Source of the DNA: Dickeya dianthicola NCPPB 453
GTDB lineage: Bacteria; Pseudomonadota; Gammaproteobacteria; Enterobacterales; Enterobacteriaceae
Assembly: GCF_000365305.1 (NCBI RefSeq)
Contig: NZ_CM001841.1
Coordinates: 4,476,046-4,540,045, forward strand
Length of the DNA: 64,000 bases
Reading direction: 5' to 3'
How positions within the stretch are numbered: position 1 is the stretch's first letter; every line of letters begins with the position of its first letter. Below the pieces are notes generated by a model. The model was not told where the DNA came from. It made no database searches and saw nothing but the letters and a program-made list of their open reading frames with translations. Both the position numbers and the translations under genes were made by a program. Of the stretch, positions 38,795 to 46,817 are shown one piece after another.

Positions 38795-38810
38795 GCCGCC
38801 CGAAGGCGGC
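38795..38810. other. Hairpin in the mtlA-mtlD gap
   Basis: GCCGCC / GGCGGC with a CGAA loop (tetraloop UUCG on the mtl message). The long T-run is on the opposite strand, so on the mtl message it is an attenuator or stability element rather than a full terminator. Confidence 0.5.
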
Positions 38811-38823
38811 ACTTTTTTATCTG

Positions 38824-40731
38824 TCAGGCGGGCGATTTGCCGGAAAGCAGGTCGAGGACATCCTGCACATTCTCCGTCTGAGCCAGCCGTTCTATTATCG
38901 ACTCGTCATCCAGCGCGCTGGTAAGGTTGGTGATGACCTGCACATGTTCGTTGTTGCGGGCAGCGATACCGATAACCAAACGGGCCACGTCATCCTCATC
39001 GTCGCCGAAGCGCACCCCTTGCGGATACTGGCAGAACACCACGCCGGTTTTCAGCACCCGGTCCTTGGCTTCAATCGTCCCGTGCGGCACGGCGATCGAC
39101 TCGCCTAAATAGGTGGAGGTCAGCTTCTCACGCTCCAGCATCGCGTCGACATACGCCGGCTCAACATAGCCGCCTTTTACCAGTTGTTCGCCGGCAAAGC
39201 GAATGGCCTGTTCTTTGTCGGCGGCGTGCAGGTTCAGGAAGACATTTTTCTCCGTCAGCTGGAACAACGCCTGCGGCGCGGCGGCCGGTTCAGCAACCGC
39301 AGCGGCGGCAGCGGGTTTGGCGTCGCCGGGCTGAGCCGCCTGCAAACGGGCGACCAGATCGTTGTACAGATGGCTATCGAGGAAGTTGGTCAGCGAAATG
39401 TGCTGAGCCTGTGGCGCATGGCGCATGGCGCGCTCGGTCAGATCACGATGGGTAATCACCAGATCCACATCGTCCGGCAGGTTGTTGATGGCGCTGTTGG
39501 TCACCGAAATGTTGCGCAGACCGGCATCCTGTACCTTCTTGCGCAGCACCCCTGCCCCCATAGCACTGGAGCCCATGCCGGCGTCGCAGGCGACGATGAT
39601 TTTACGCACGGTGCCAAGGTCGCCGCTCACGCCGCTGACGGCCTGGCCTTTGGAGGCGGATTTCATTTCCTGCATACGACGGGTAGCCAGCTCCAGTTCG
39701 TCATCGTCCTTCACCTTGCTGCTTTTCAGCAGGATGGCCGACACCACAAAGGAAACCGCGAAAGCGGCGGCGATCGCAGCGATATTGGCGAAGTAGGCGC
39801 CTTTAGGCGTCATCGCCAGCACCGCCAGAATGGAGCCCGGCGAGGCCGGAGACACCAGACCGCCGTTCAGCAGGCCCAGCGTGAACACGCCGGTCATCCC
39901 GCCAAGAATCACGGCAATAATCAAACGGGGATTCATCAGCACATACGGGAAGTAGATTTCATGAATCCCGCCGAGGAAGTGGATAATAGCCGCGCCCGGC
40001 GCAGACTGTTTGGCGTTGCCGCGGCCGAACAGCATGTATGCCATCAGCACGCCCATGCCCGGCCCCGGGTTGGCTTCAATCAGGAAGAAGATGGATTTGC
40101 CGGCTTCCGTCGCCTGCTGGATGCCCAGCGGCGAGAAGATGCCGTGGTTGATGGCGTTATTCAGGAACAGGATCTTCGCCGGTTCAACGAAAATCGACGC
40201 CAGCGGCAGCAGATTATTCTGCACCATCAGGTGTACGCCTGCGGCCAGAATGCGCGACAGCGCTTCGACCAGCGGACCAATCGCCAGGAAGGACAGAATA
40301 GCCAACAACATACCGATGATGCCGGCGGAGAAATTGTTGACCAGCATTTCAAAGCCGCTTTTGATTTTGCCGTCAACCGCAGCGTCAAAGTGTTTGATCG
40401 CCCAGCCGCCGAGCGGACCGGCAATCATCGCGCCGAGAAACATCGGGATATCGGAACCGACCACCACGCCCATCGTGGTGATGGCGCCGACCACGCCGCC
40501 GCGCTCTCCCCCCACCAGTCGTCCGCCGGTAAAGCCTATCAGCAACGGCAACAGATAGGTGATCATCGGGCCGACCAGCTTGGCCAGCGTCGCGTTAGGG
40601 AACCATCCGGTAGGAATAAACAGTGCTGTGATTATCCCCCAGGCAATAAAGGCGCCGATATTCGGCATCACCATATTGCTCAGGAAACGGCCAAAATTCT
40701 GCACTTTGACCTTGGTATCTGGTGAGAGCAT
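38824..40731 (-). CDS. mtlA: Mannitol PTS permease EIICBA
   Basis: A 635-residue PTS protein that imports and phosphorylates D-mannitol. Domains: membrane EIIC (about 1-340) with GGIHEIYFPYVLMNP near 255; EIIB with phospho-Cys in VACDAGMGSSAMGAG (about 380-394); a linker rich in Ala (about 460-490); EIIA with phospho-His in SIAVPHGT near 550. Length matches E. coli MtlA (637). First gene of mtlADR. Four CRP-like palindromes lie upstream, consistent with strong catabolite control known for this operon. Confidence 0.96.
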   Translation of the reverse strand: MLSPDTKVKVQNFGRFLSNMVMPNIGAFIAWGIITALFIPTGWFPNATLAKLVGPMITYLLPLLIGFTGGRLVGGERGGVVGAITTMGVVVGSDIPMFLGAMIAGPLGGWAIKHFDAAVDGKIKSGFEMLVNNFSAGIIGMLLAILSFLAIGPLVEALSRILAAGVHLMVQNNLLPLASIFVEPAKILFLNNAINHGIFSPLGIQQATEAGKSIFFLIEANPGPGMGVLMAYMLFGRGNAKQSAPGAAIIHFLGGIHEIYFPYVLMNPRLIIAVILGGMTGVFTLGLLNGGLVSPASPGSILAVLAMTPKGAYFANIAAIAAAFAVSFVVSAILLKSSKVKDDDELELATRRMQEMKSASKGQAVSGVSGDLGTVRKIIVACDAGMGSSAMGAGVLRKKVQDAGLRNISVTNSAINNLPDDVDLVITHRDLTERAMRHAPQAQHISLTNFLDSHLYNDLVARLQAAQPGDAKPAAAAAVAEPAAAPQALFQLTEKNVFLNLHAADKEQAIRFAGEQLVKGGYVEPAYVDAMLEREKLTSTYLGESIAVPHGTIEAKDRVLKTGVVFCQYPQGVRFGDDEDDVARLVIGIAARNNEHVQVITNLTSALDDESIIERLAQTENVQDVLDLLSGKSPA

Positions 40732-40986
40732 AGAGATACACCCCTTTGAAACGCGCGGCGGAAAGCGTTCGCGCGGTAATTATTGATTGTTAGACAGCGT
40801 GATGACTTCCGTCGGAATCATGAGGTCGTGTACCACAATACGTACATGCCGCTATTGCCGCATCGCGATCACGGCACGCGTGACGGCGAAAAATTCCAAT
40901 AGCGTACGCCACCGTCGTAGTCCCCAAAACCCGTTATCAAGGCGGACTCTAGCACGTGATATCCAGACCGCAACCCGCAGCAAAAA

Positions 40987-41163
40987 CGTGATAAAAATCA
41001 CAAAACAAGCCCACAAACCCACTACAAATTGGTGACATGATTCACAAAAAAATAATAAAACCGGATAAATGGTCAGAAAAAAACCAATCCAGCCACAAAA
41101 AATAGTGATTAAGATCACTATTTTGGTGATTGGTTTTATGTGTGATGTGTGATTTAAATCACA
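40987..41163 (-). promoter_or_regulatory. Cluster of four CRP-like sites upstream of mtlA
   Basis: Sites: CGTGATAAAAATCACA (40987-41002), GGTGACATGATTCACA (41031-41046), AGTGATTAAGATCACT (41104-41119) and the perfect TGTGATTTAAATCACA (41148-41163). They are spaced over 180 bases in the 489-bp region upstream of mtlA. E. coli mtlA is known for multiple CRP sites. The sites nearer 41160 are only about 60 bases past the end of the DUF3053 gene. Confidence 0.8.
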
Positions 41164-41220
41164 ATATATTTTCAGCACGAACCGGTCTTCACAAAAAAAC
41201 CAGCCCGTGCCGAGGCCACC

Positions 41221-41931
41221 TTAGTGGGGCAGGAAATTCTGGGATTTGAGCGTGGTGAACAGTTTCTGCTGCTGATTGGCGATATCGGTCATCATGCTGT
41301 TGTACTGATCCACCTGCTGCTGGGTGTGGAATTGTACGCCGTTGTTGCCAAACACCACCTGGTTGCCTTGCGTCTGCAGATAATCCCCCACCTGCACCAC
41401 GCCCTGCGCAAACGACGTGCTGGCCGGCACGACCGTCACCATCGCATTGGCCGGCAGGGAAACGGCGCGGTTATAGACTTTGTCGTATACCGTCTGCAAT
41501 TCCTCCGGCTGCTTGAGCGCCCGGTGAGCGTTATCCGCCTGGGTTTTGGCGTTCTGCACCTGCGGGCTCAGCATGTTGAGGCCGCCAAGCGCCTGACGTA
41601 GGTTATCGCGCTGCGTAACATAATCCTGCGGCACGCGAATGCGGGACACCACGTCCAGCATCGGCGTCAGGCTGCCTGCCAGCGCCTGATCCAACTGCTG
41701 ATTGAAAGCGGTCATCACGGCGTAATCCTGGGTAAAACGCCCGAAACTCTGTTTCTGCTGTTCGGACAACGCCGGCAACTGGCGCCCTTCCTGCTGTGAA
41801 ATTCCCTGCAGGAAGGTAATGAACGCCTGACGCGCGTCCTTATCCTTGTCGCCACAGGCCGACAGTTGCAATGCCACAACCAACATAACCACTGGCAGCA
41901 GCCAGCGCGAACGGTAATCCGCCAACATCAT
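41221..41931 (-). CDS. DUF3053 lipoprotein (YiaF-like)
   Basis: A 236-residue predicted lipoprotein: basic and hydrophobic N-terminus followed by the lipobox LSAC (Cys about residue 26), then GDKDKDAR. The mature part is helical and Gln/Ala-rich and matches the DUF3053 family found in enterobacteria (E. coli YiaF). No function is established. The Asp/Lys after the lipid Cys do not settle the membrane to which it goes. AGGAG lies upstream of the start; two adjacent ATG codons are possible. Reads leftwards toward the mtlA control region. Confidence 0.82.
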   Translation of the reverse strand: MMLADYRSRWLLPVVMLVVALQLSACGDKDKDARQAFITFLQGISQQEGRQLPALSEQQKQSFGRFTQDYAVMTAFNQQLDQALAGSLTPMLDVVSRIRVPQDYVTQRDNLRQALGGLNMLSPQVQNAKTQADNAHRALKQPEELQTVYDKVYNRAVSLPANAMVTVVPASTSFAQGVVQVGDYLQTQGNQVVFGNNGVQFHTQQQVDQYNSMMTDIANQQQKLFTTLKSQNFLPH

Positions 41932-42190
41932 TACTACTCCTGTTTATTTTCACCACCGTGACCCGGCGGCCTTCTCTCTCACCAACGAGCCGAGTCACCC
42001 GACGAGTCATGTCGTCATAAGCGTAACCGAACCTGCCGCCGCATGGGACAGGCCACGCCGGTTTTTTTCGCCCGACGGCCGGTTCATCAATCAAGAGCCG
42101 CTATTCTACGCCGGATCGGCGCCATACCACCTGCAGAATCGTCTGTTCTGTGTTATAGCGATGCGCCCCTGGTTGCGGCAGGTTGCACAC

Positions 42191-42250
42191 AGCACGCTAT
42201 CTTGCACACAAGTTCGCTATCTTGCACACAAGCTCGCTATCTTGCACACA
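42191..42250. repeat. 20-bp tandem repeat upstream of the guanidine operon
   Basis: Three units: agcacgctatcttgcacaca (42191-42210), agttcgctatcttgcacaca (42211-42230), agctcgctatcttgcacaca (42231-42250), preceded by a half-unit ttgcacac (42183-42190). They lie in the 541-bp gap between the DUF3053 gene and the riboswitch, which holds no other gene I can support. Confidence 0.92.
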
Positions 42251-42472
42251 AGTAGTGCATCCCGGCAATGCGCGGCGGGCGCGGAAGGTAACCGCCGGCC
42301 GACGGATAGACTGGCGAATACCGTAGCGCAAAATACTTAATAATTTGAAAGATAGATAAAAAACCAAAAAAACATCCGTAACAGCGTTGTATCGATACGC
42401 AACCTGGCAAGTATTTTGCTTTGTATCACCGGCAGCAGGAGCGATAGCGGGCAACCGGTGTCGCCAGACAAT

Positions 42473-42573
42473 TTGGAAATGGGTGACTAGGGTTCCGGCT
42501 TCACTGCGCAGGTCCGAGAGTCACCGACCGCCCTCTGGCGGTTACACGGCGGGATAAAAGCCCGGGAGGATAC
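42473..42573 (+). promoter_or_regulatory. Guanidine-I (ykkC) riboswitch
   Basis: All conserved ykkC blocks are present in order: CTAGGGTTCCGG (about 42487), GGTCCGAGAG (about 42511), and ACACGGCGGGATAAAAGCCC with GGGAGGA after it (42544-42570). The short P-stem with gaccgccctctggcggtta between them is the variable hairpin. The class binds guanidinium and turns on detoxification or degradation genes. The downstream genes are exactly a guanidine degradation operon. Boundaries are approximate. Confidence 0.95.
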
Positions 42574-42608
42574 AGCGAGATGCATGCTCGCCGCCCTCCT
42601 GCTTCTTT
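42563..42608 (+). terminator. Possible riboswitch expression platform
   Basis: GGAGG (42565-42569), inside the conserved 3' end of the aptamer, can pair with CCTCC (42595-42599), with an inner stem GCGAG/CTCGC (42575-42579 with 42587-42591) and a weak pyrimidine tail cttcttt. Aptamer folding would exclude this stem, giving an ON switch by antitermination. The T-tract is imperfect. Confidence 0.5.
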
Positions 42609-42641
42609 AATGGTTGCGCCCAACGTCAGAGGACATTCTCC

Positions 42642-43697
42642 ATGAAAACGATTCAACGATTACTGCTTGTTTGCGCCCTGGTGCTGTGCAGCGCCGGTGC
42701 GCTGGCCGCCAACAAACCCGCCTTCAAACTCTGCTGGTCCATTTACGCCGGCTGGATGCCGTGGGATTACGCCCAGCAACAAGGCATCATCAAAAAATGG
42801 GCCGACAAATACGGTATTGATATCCAGTTTGTGCAGGTCAACGACTACATCGAATCCGTTAACCAATATACCGCCGGCGGCTTTGACGGCTGCGCCATGA
42901 CCAACATGGACGCGCTGACCATTCCGGCAGTCGGCGGCGTAGACAGCACCGCGCTTATCGTCGGCGACTACTCAAACGGCAACGACGGCATTCTGATCAA
43001 AGGCACTAACCATCTGACCGCGCTCAAGGGCAAACCAATCAATCTGGTCCAGCTGTCCGTGTCTCACTACCTGCTGGCGCGGGCGCTGGAAAAGAACGGC
43101 ATGAGCGAGAAAGACATCAAGGTGGTGAATACCGCCGATGCCGATCTGGTCGCCGCCTTCGGCACCTCGGAAGTGCAGTCCATCGTCACCTGGAACCCAT
43201 TGCTGGCGGAAGCCAAAAAACAGCCGGGCAGCCAGCTGGCGTTTTCTTCCGCGCAAATCCCCGGCGAAATCATCGATCTGTTGGTGGTCAATACCGCCAC
43301 GCTGAAACAGCACCCCGAACTGGGCAAAGCCCTGACCGGCGCCTGGTATGAAACCCTGCAAGTCATGTCTGGCGACAGCAGCGCCGCCCGTCAAGCCCGA
43401 ACCTTCATGGGGCAGGCCGCCGGCACCGATCTGGCCGGATTTGACGAGCAACTGGCCGCCACCCACCTGTTCGCCACCCCGAAACAGGCGCTGGAATTCG
43501 TCCAAAACGCCCGGTTGAAAGCCACCATGCAGTCAGTGGCGGAGTTCTCTTTCCGTCACGGCCTGCTGGGCGACGGCGCGCTGGGCGCAGACATGGTGGG
43601 TGTCTTCACCCCGGCCGGTCTGTGGGGCAACACCGGCAACGTCAAACTGCGCTTCAGCGACGAGTTCCTGAAGCTGGCGGCCGACAACACGCTGTAA
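42642..43697 (+). CDS. ABC transporter substrate-binding protein, SsuA/NMT1-like
   Basis: A 351-residue periplasmic binding protein with a signal peptide (cleavage after ALA near residue 22). The mature domain begins KLCWSIYAGWMPWDYA and belongs to the SsuA/THI5/NMT1 group. The segment FDGCAMTNMDALTIP fits binding proteins of urea-carboxylase-associated ABC systems. It is first gene under the guanidine-I riboswitch, with GAGGA before the ATG. By context it binds guanidinium, a guanidine derivative or another nitrogen compound; the ligand is not proven. Confidence 0.85.
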   Translation: MKTIQRLLLVCALVLCSAGALAANKPAFKLCWSIYAGWMPWDYAQQQGIIKKWADKYGIDIQFVQVNDYIESVNQYTAGGFDGCAMTNMDALTIPAVGGVDSTALIVGDYSNGNDGILIKGTNHLTALKGKPINLVQLSVSHYLLARALEKNGMSEKDIKVVNTADADLVAAFGTSEVQSIVTWNPLLAEAKKQPGSQLAFSSAQIPGEIIDLLVVNTATLKQHPELGKALTGAWYETLQVMSGDSSAARQARTFMGQAAGTDLAGFDEQLAATHLFATPKQALEFVQNARLKATMQSVAEFSFRHGLLGDGALGADMVGVFTPAGLWGNTGNVKLRFSDEFLKLAADNTL

Positions 43698-43713
43698 TAC
43701 GGGAGAACGCCGG

Positions 43714-44526
43714 ATGCGCAAATTGATCAACTACCAGCCGCTGCCGCTGACACGCGGAATGATGGGGTTTCTGCCGCTACTGGCGCTGCTGCTGGTCTAC
43801 CTGATGGCGTCCGACGCCCGGCTGGCGGTGAACGCCGCCGACAAGCTGTTGCCGGGGCTGGGCGCGATGGCGCAAGCCATGCACCGCATGGCGTTTGAGC
43901 CCAACGAGCGCACCGGCGAATACCTGCTGTGGGTCGACACCGCCGCCAGCCTGCTGCGGCTGTTGATCGGCGTGGGCTTAAGCGCGTTGCTGGCGCTGGT
44001 GTTCGGCCTGCTGTGCGGCGCTCTGCCGGCGGTACGGGCCACCCTGTCGCCGCTGGTCACCCTGTTCGCGCTGATCCCGCCGCTGGCGGTGCTGCCCGTC
44101 CTGTTCATCTGTTTCGGGCTGGGCGAGGTATCCAAAGTGGTGCTGATCATGGTGGGCATCACGCCGTTCATCATCCGCGACCTGCAACTCTACATCCAGA
44201 GCCTGCCGCAGGAGCAACTGGTGAAGGCGCAAACCCTCGGCGGCCACAGCGGCCAGATCCTGTGGCGAGTTATTCTGCCGCAGCTGATGCCGCGCTTGCT
44301 GGATGCAGTGCGCCTGTCGCTCAGCTCTGCCTGGCTGTTCCTGATCGCCGCCGAAGCCATCGCCGCCACCGAGGGGCTGGGCTACCGCATCTTCCTGATG
44401 CGCCGTTATCTGGCGATGGACGTCATTCTGCCTTACGTCGCCTGGATCACGGCGCTGGCGTTCCTGCTCGATGTGCTGCTGCGGGTCATCAGCCGCCGCG
44501 GCTGGCCCTGGTATTACTCAAAATGA
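43714..44526 (+). CDS. ABC transporter permease, SsuC-like
   Basis: A 270-residue inner-membrane permease with about six helices and the EAA loop LVKAQTLGGHSGQILWRVILPQ split around residues 168-190. It forms the channel for the preceding binding protein and the following ATPase. Starts 17 bases after that gene, with GGGAG upstream. The periplasmic part after the first helix (DARLAVNAADKLLPGLGAMAQAM) is typical of the urea/guanidine-linked family. Confidence 0.87.
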   Translation: MRKLINYQPLPLTRGMMGFLPLLALLLVYLMASDARLAVNAADKLLPGLGAMAQAMHRMAFEPNERTGEYLLWVDTAASLLRLLIGVGLSALLALVFGLLCGALPAVRATLSPLVTLFALIPPLAVLPVLFICFGLGEVSKVVLIMVGITPFIIRDLQLYIQSLPQEQLVKAQTLGGHSGQILWRVILPQLMPRLLDAVRLSLSSAWLFLIAAEAIAATEGLGYRIFLMRRYLAMDVILPYVAWITALAFLLDVLLRVISRRGWPWYYSK

Positions 44527-44553
44527 GCCGCTGACCGGAATGCAGGAGAAGCT

Positions 44554-45330
44554 ATGTCGTTGTTAAAACTTACAAACATCAGGAAAGAGTACCACGGTCA
44601 GGTGGTGCTGGAACGGCTCAATGTCTCGGTCGAAGAAGGCGAATTCGTTTCCATCGTCGGTGCCTCCGGCTGCGGCAAAACCACGTTTCTCAACATGCTG
44701 CTCGGCACCGAAAGCCCCAGCAGCGGCCAGTTGCTGCTCGACGGCGCGCCGATGCCGCAAGAACCGGACGAACACCGCGGCGTGGTGTTCCAACGCTACT
44801 CGGTTTTCCCCCACCTCAGCGTGGCGGAAAACGTGATGATTGGCGTGGAGTTCGCCGAAGCCCGCCGGCTGGGCCGGGTGTGGGGCAAACGCCGCCGCGC
44901 GCTCCACGCCGAAGCGATGGCAATGCTGCGTCAGGTCGGGCTGGAGCAATCCGCCCATAAGTACCCGCATCAGCTGTCCGGCGGCATGCAGCAGCGGCTG
45001 GCGCTGGCGCAGGCGTTGATCAAACGGCCGCGCATTCTGCTGCTGGATGAGCCGTTCGGCGCGCTGGACCCCGGTATCCGCGCCGAAATGCACCAGTTGA
45101 TCAGCCAGTTATGGCGGGAACACCGCCTGACCATTTTCATGATCACCCACGATCTGAAAGAAGGTTTTTCACTTGGGTCGCGCCTGTGGGTGTTCGACAA
45201 GCTCCGCCAGGACCCGCAAGCGCCGGACGCGTTTGGCGCCAGCATCACCTACGACCTTCCGCTGGAGCGCGCGCCTGCCGGCGTGCGGGCTTCGGTGGGA
45301 GAACTGATTGACGGGCGGCACGTCGCCTGA
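44554..45330 (+). CDS. ABC transporter ATPase, SsuB-like
   Basis: A 258-residue ATPase: Walker A GASGCGKTT near residue 36, Q-loop VVFQRYSVFPHL, signature LSGGMQQR near 147, Walker B ILLLDEPFGALD, switch His ITHDLKEG. It powers the importer made with the two preceding genes. Spacing of 27 bases from the permease gene, with AGGAG before the ATG. The call is clear; substrate follows from operon context. Confidence 0.88.
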   Translation: MSLLKLTNIRKEYHGQVVLERLNVSVEEGEFVSIVGASGCGKTTFLNMLLGTESPSSGQLLLDGAPMPQEPDEHRGVVFQRYSVFPHLSVAENVMIGVEFAEARRLGRVWGKRRRALHAEAMAMLRQVGLEQSAHKYPHQLSGGMQQRLALAQALIKRPRILLLDEPFGALDPGIRAEMHQLISQLWREHRLTIFMITHDLKEGFSLGSRLWVFDKLRQDPQAPDAFGASITYDLPLERAPAGVRASVGELIDGRHVA

Positions 45331-45346
45331 TGGGAGAAATCACACT

Positions 45347-46078
45347 ATGCACCACACCATGAATGAACATTATCAGACCGAGCTGCCCGCCGGGTCGCAC
45401 TGGTCGCTGGTCATGCGCCGTGGTACTGCGCTGCGCCTGACCGACACGGAAGGCGGCGCCAACGTGGGCATGCTGTTCTATAACCCGGAAAATCCGCTGG
45501 AGCGTTACAACGCGCCGGACACGCTCAAATGCCAGCACACGTTTCGCCTGACCGCCGGCCACTGCCTGTACTCGGATATGGGTCGTATTTTCTGCGGCAT
45601 CGAAACCGACAGCTTCGGCTGGCATGAAACCGTGTGCGGCACCAGCAACGCACAGCAGGTGGCACGCCAGTTCGGCGAATTGAATTACCAGCAGGCCCGT
45701 AACCGCCGCCATCAAAACGGCTATGACAGCTTTCTGGTGGAACTGGCGAAATACGGCCTTGGCAAACGCGACATGGCCGCCTGCGTCAACTTTTTCGCCC
45801 GCGTCGGCAGCGACGACGACGGCAACCTGGCGCTGGAACAGCAGGGGCAGCCCGGCGCCGGCGTCACGCTGCGTTTCGCTATGGATACGCTGGTTATCCT
45901 GCACACCTGCCCGCATCCGCTCAGCGCCGCCGCTGACTACCCGCATCATCCGGTGCTGCTGACGCTGGACCATCAGCGCGCGCCGTTGCCGGACATCTGT
46001 CTGGCGCGGCCGGAGAACCGGCGCGGACTGCGCAACAACACGCTTTATTATCTGGCTGAGCAACCACAAGGAGTCTGA
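45347..46078 (+). CDS. DUF1989 protein, carboxyguanidine deiminase subunit (UAAP1-like)
   Basis: A 243-residue DUF1989 protein formerly called urea carboxylase-associated protein 1. Family features: [20 protein letters not shown] near residue 25, [13 protein letters not shown] near 78, CVNFFARV near 147, and HTCPHPLS near 185, with conserved His and Cys suited to metal binding. Two such paralogues form the heteromeric carboxyguanidine deiminase (CgdAB), which removes ammonia from carboxyguanidine to give allophanate. I chose the ATG at 45347, 16 bases after the ATPase stop and with GGGAGA upstream, over the open frame from 45308. Confidence 0.85.
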   Translation: MHHTMNEHYQTELPAGSHWSLVMRRGTALRLTDTEGGANVGMLFYNPENPLERYNAPDTLKCQHTFRLTAGHCLYSDMGRIFCGIETDSFGWHETVCGTSNAQQVARQFGELNYQQARNRRHQNGYDSFLVELAKYGLGKRDMAACVNFFARVGSDDDGNLALEQQGQPGAGVTLRFAMDTLVILHTCPHPLSAAADYPHHPVLLTLDHQRAPLPDICLARPENRRGLRNNTLYYLAEQPQGV

Positions 46079-46080
46079 CC

Positions 46081-46716
46081 ATGATCCAGACCAGTCAACG
46101 CGACCCCGCCACGGCGGTTTACCGCGCCACCGTTCAGGCTGGCGACTACTGGCTGCACCGTGTCGAAGCCGGTCAAACGCTGCGTATCACCGACCTCGAA
46201 GGTAATCAGGCCGCCGACACGCTGTTCTACAACGCCGACGATACCGCCGAGCGCTACAGCGTGACCGATACCCTGCGCGGTCAGCGCAACGTGTTTCTCA
46301 CCACCGGCAGCGTGCTGCGCTCCAATGAAGACCGCCCGATGCTGGAAATCGTGGCGGACACCTGCGGCCGTCACGATACGCTCGGCGGCGCCTGCGCCAC
46401 CGAGAGCAACACCGTGCGTTACGACCTGGAAAAACGCCACATGCACGCCTGCCGCGATAGCTGGATGCTGGCGGTAGCGCAACATCCGGAATACCAGCTG
46501 ACCAAGCGCGACATCACCCACAACATCAACTTTTTCATGAATGTGCCGGTGACGCGGGAAGGTGGATTGACCTTCGCCGACGGTATCTCCGCCCCAGAGA
46601 AATACGTGGAAATGGCGGCGAAGATGAACGTACTGGTGCTGATCTCCAATTGCCCGCAGTTGAACAACCCTTGTAACGGCTACAACCCCACACCGATCGA
46701 CATCGCCGTCTGGTAA
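46081..46716 (+). CDS. DUF1989 protein, carboxyguanidine deiminase subunit (UAAP2-like)
   Basis: A 211-residue DUF1989 protein, paralogue of its upstream neighbour (UAAP2 type). Shared features: [21 protein letters not shown] near residue 30, [13 protein letters not shown] near 142, [19 protein letters not shown] near 190. It is the predicted second subunit of carboxyguanidine deiminase. The start lies two bases after the previous stop and is coupled, with AAGGAG in the end of that gene. Role inferred from the known guanidine pathway and the riboswitch upstream. Confidence 0.86.
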   Translation: MIQTSQRDPATAVYRATVQAGDYWLHRVEAGQTLRITDLEGNQAADTLFYNADDTAERYSVTDTLRGQRNVFLTTGSVLRSNEDRPMLEIVADTCGRHDTLGGACATESNTVRYDLEKRHMHACRDSWMLAVAQHPEYQLTKRDITHNINFFMNVPVTREGGLTFADGISAPEKYVEMAAKMNVLVLISNCPQLNNPCNGYNPTPIDIAVW

Positions 46717-46817
46717 CCGCGACGGCAACGGCACGCATCGGGAACAGCGACGCGCGGGACGACCCGCAACACGCGTCCAGAACTTCGCAGGACGGCCTGC
46801 CCGTAAGAGACTCTGTC

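Noticed and set aside
39184-40725. 513-codon ORF opposite mtlA
   Set aside because: Antisense shadow of a well identified PTS gene.
42191-42250. Possible CRISPR array or iterons of a replication origin
   Set aside because: Only three contiguous 20-bp units, no spacers, no replication initiator gene, chromosomal context.
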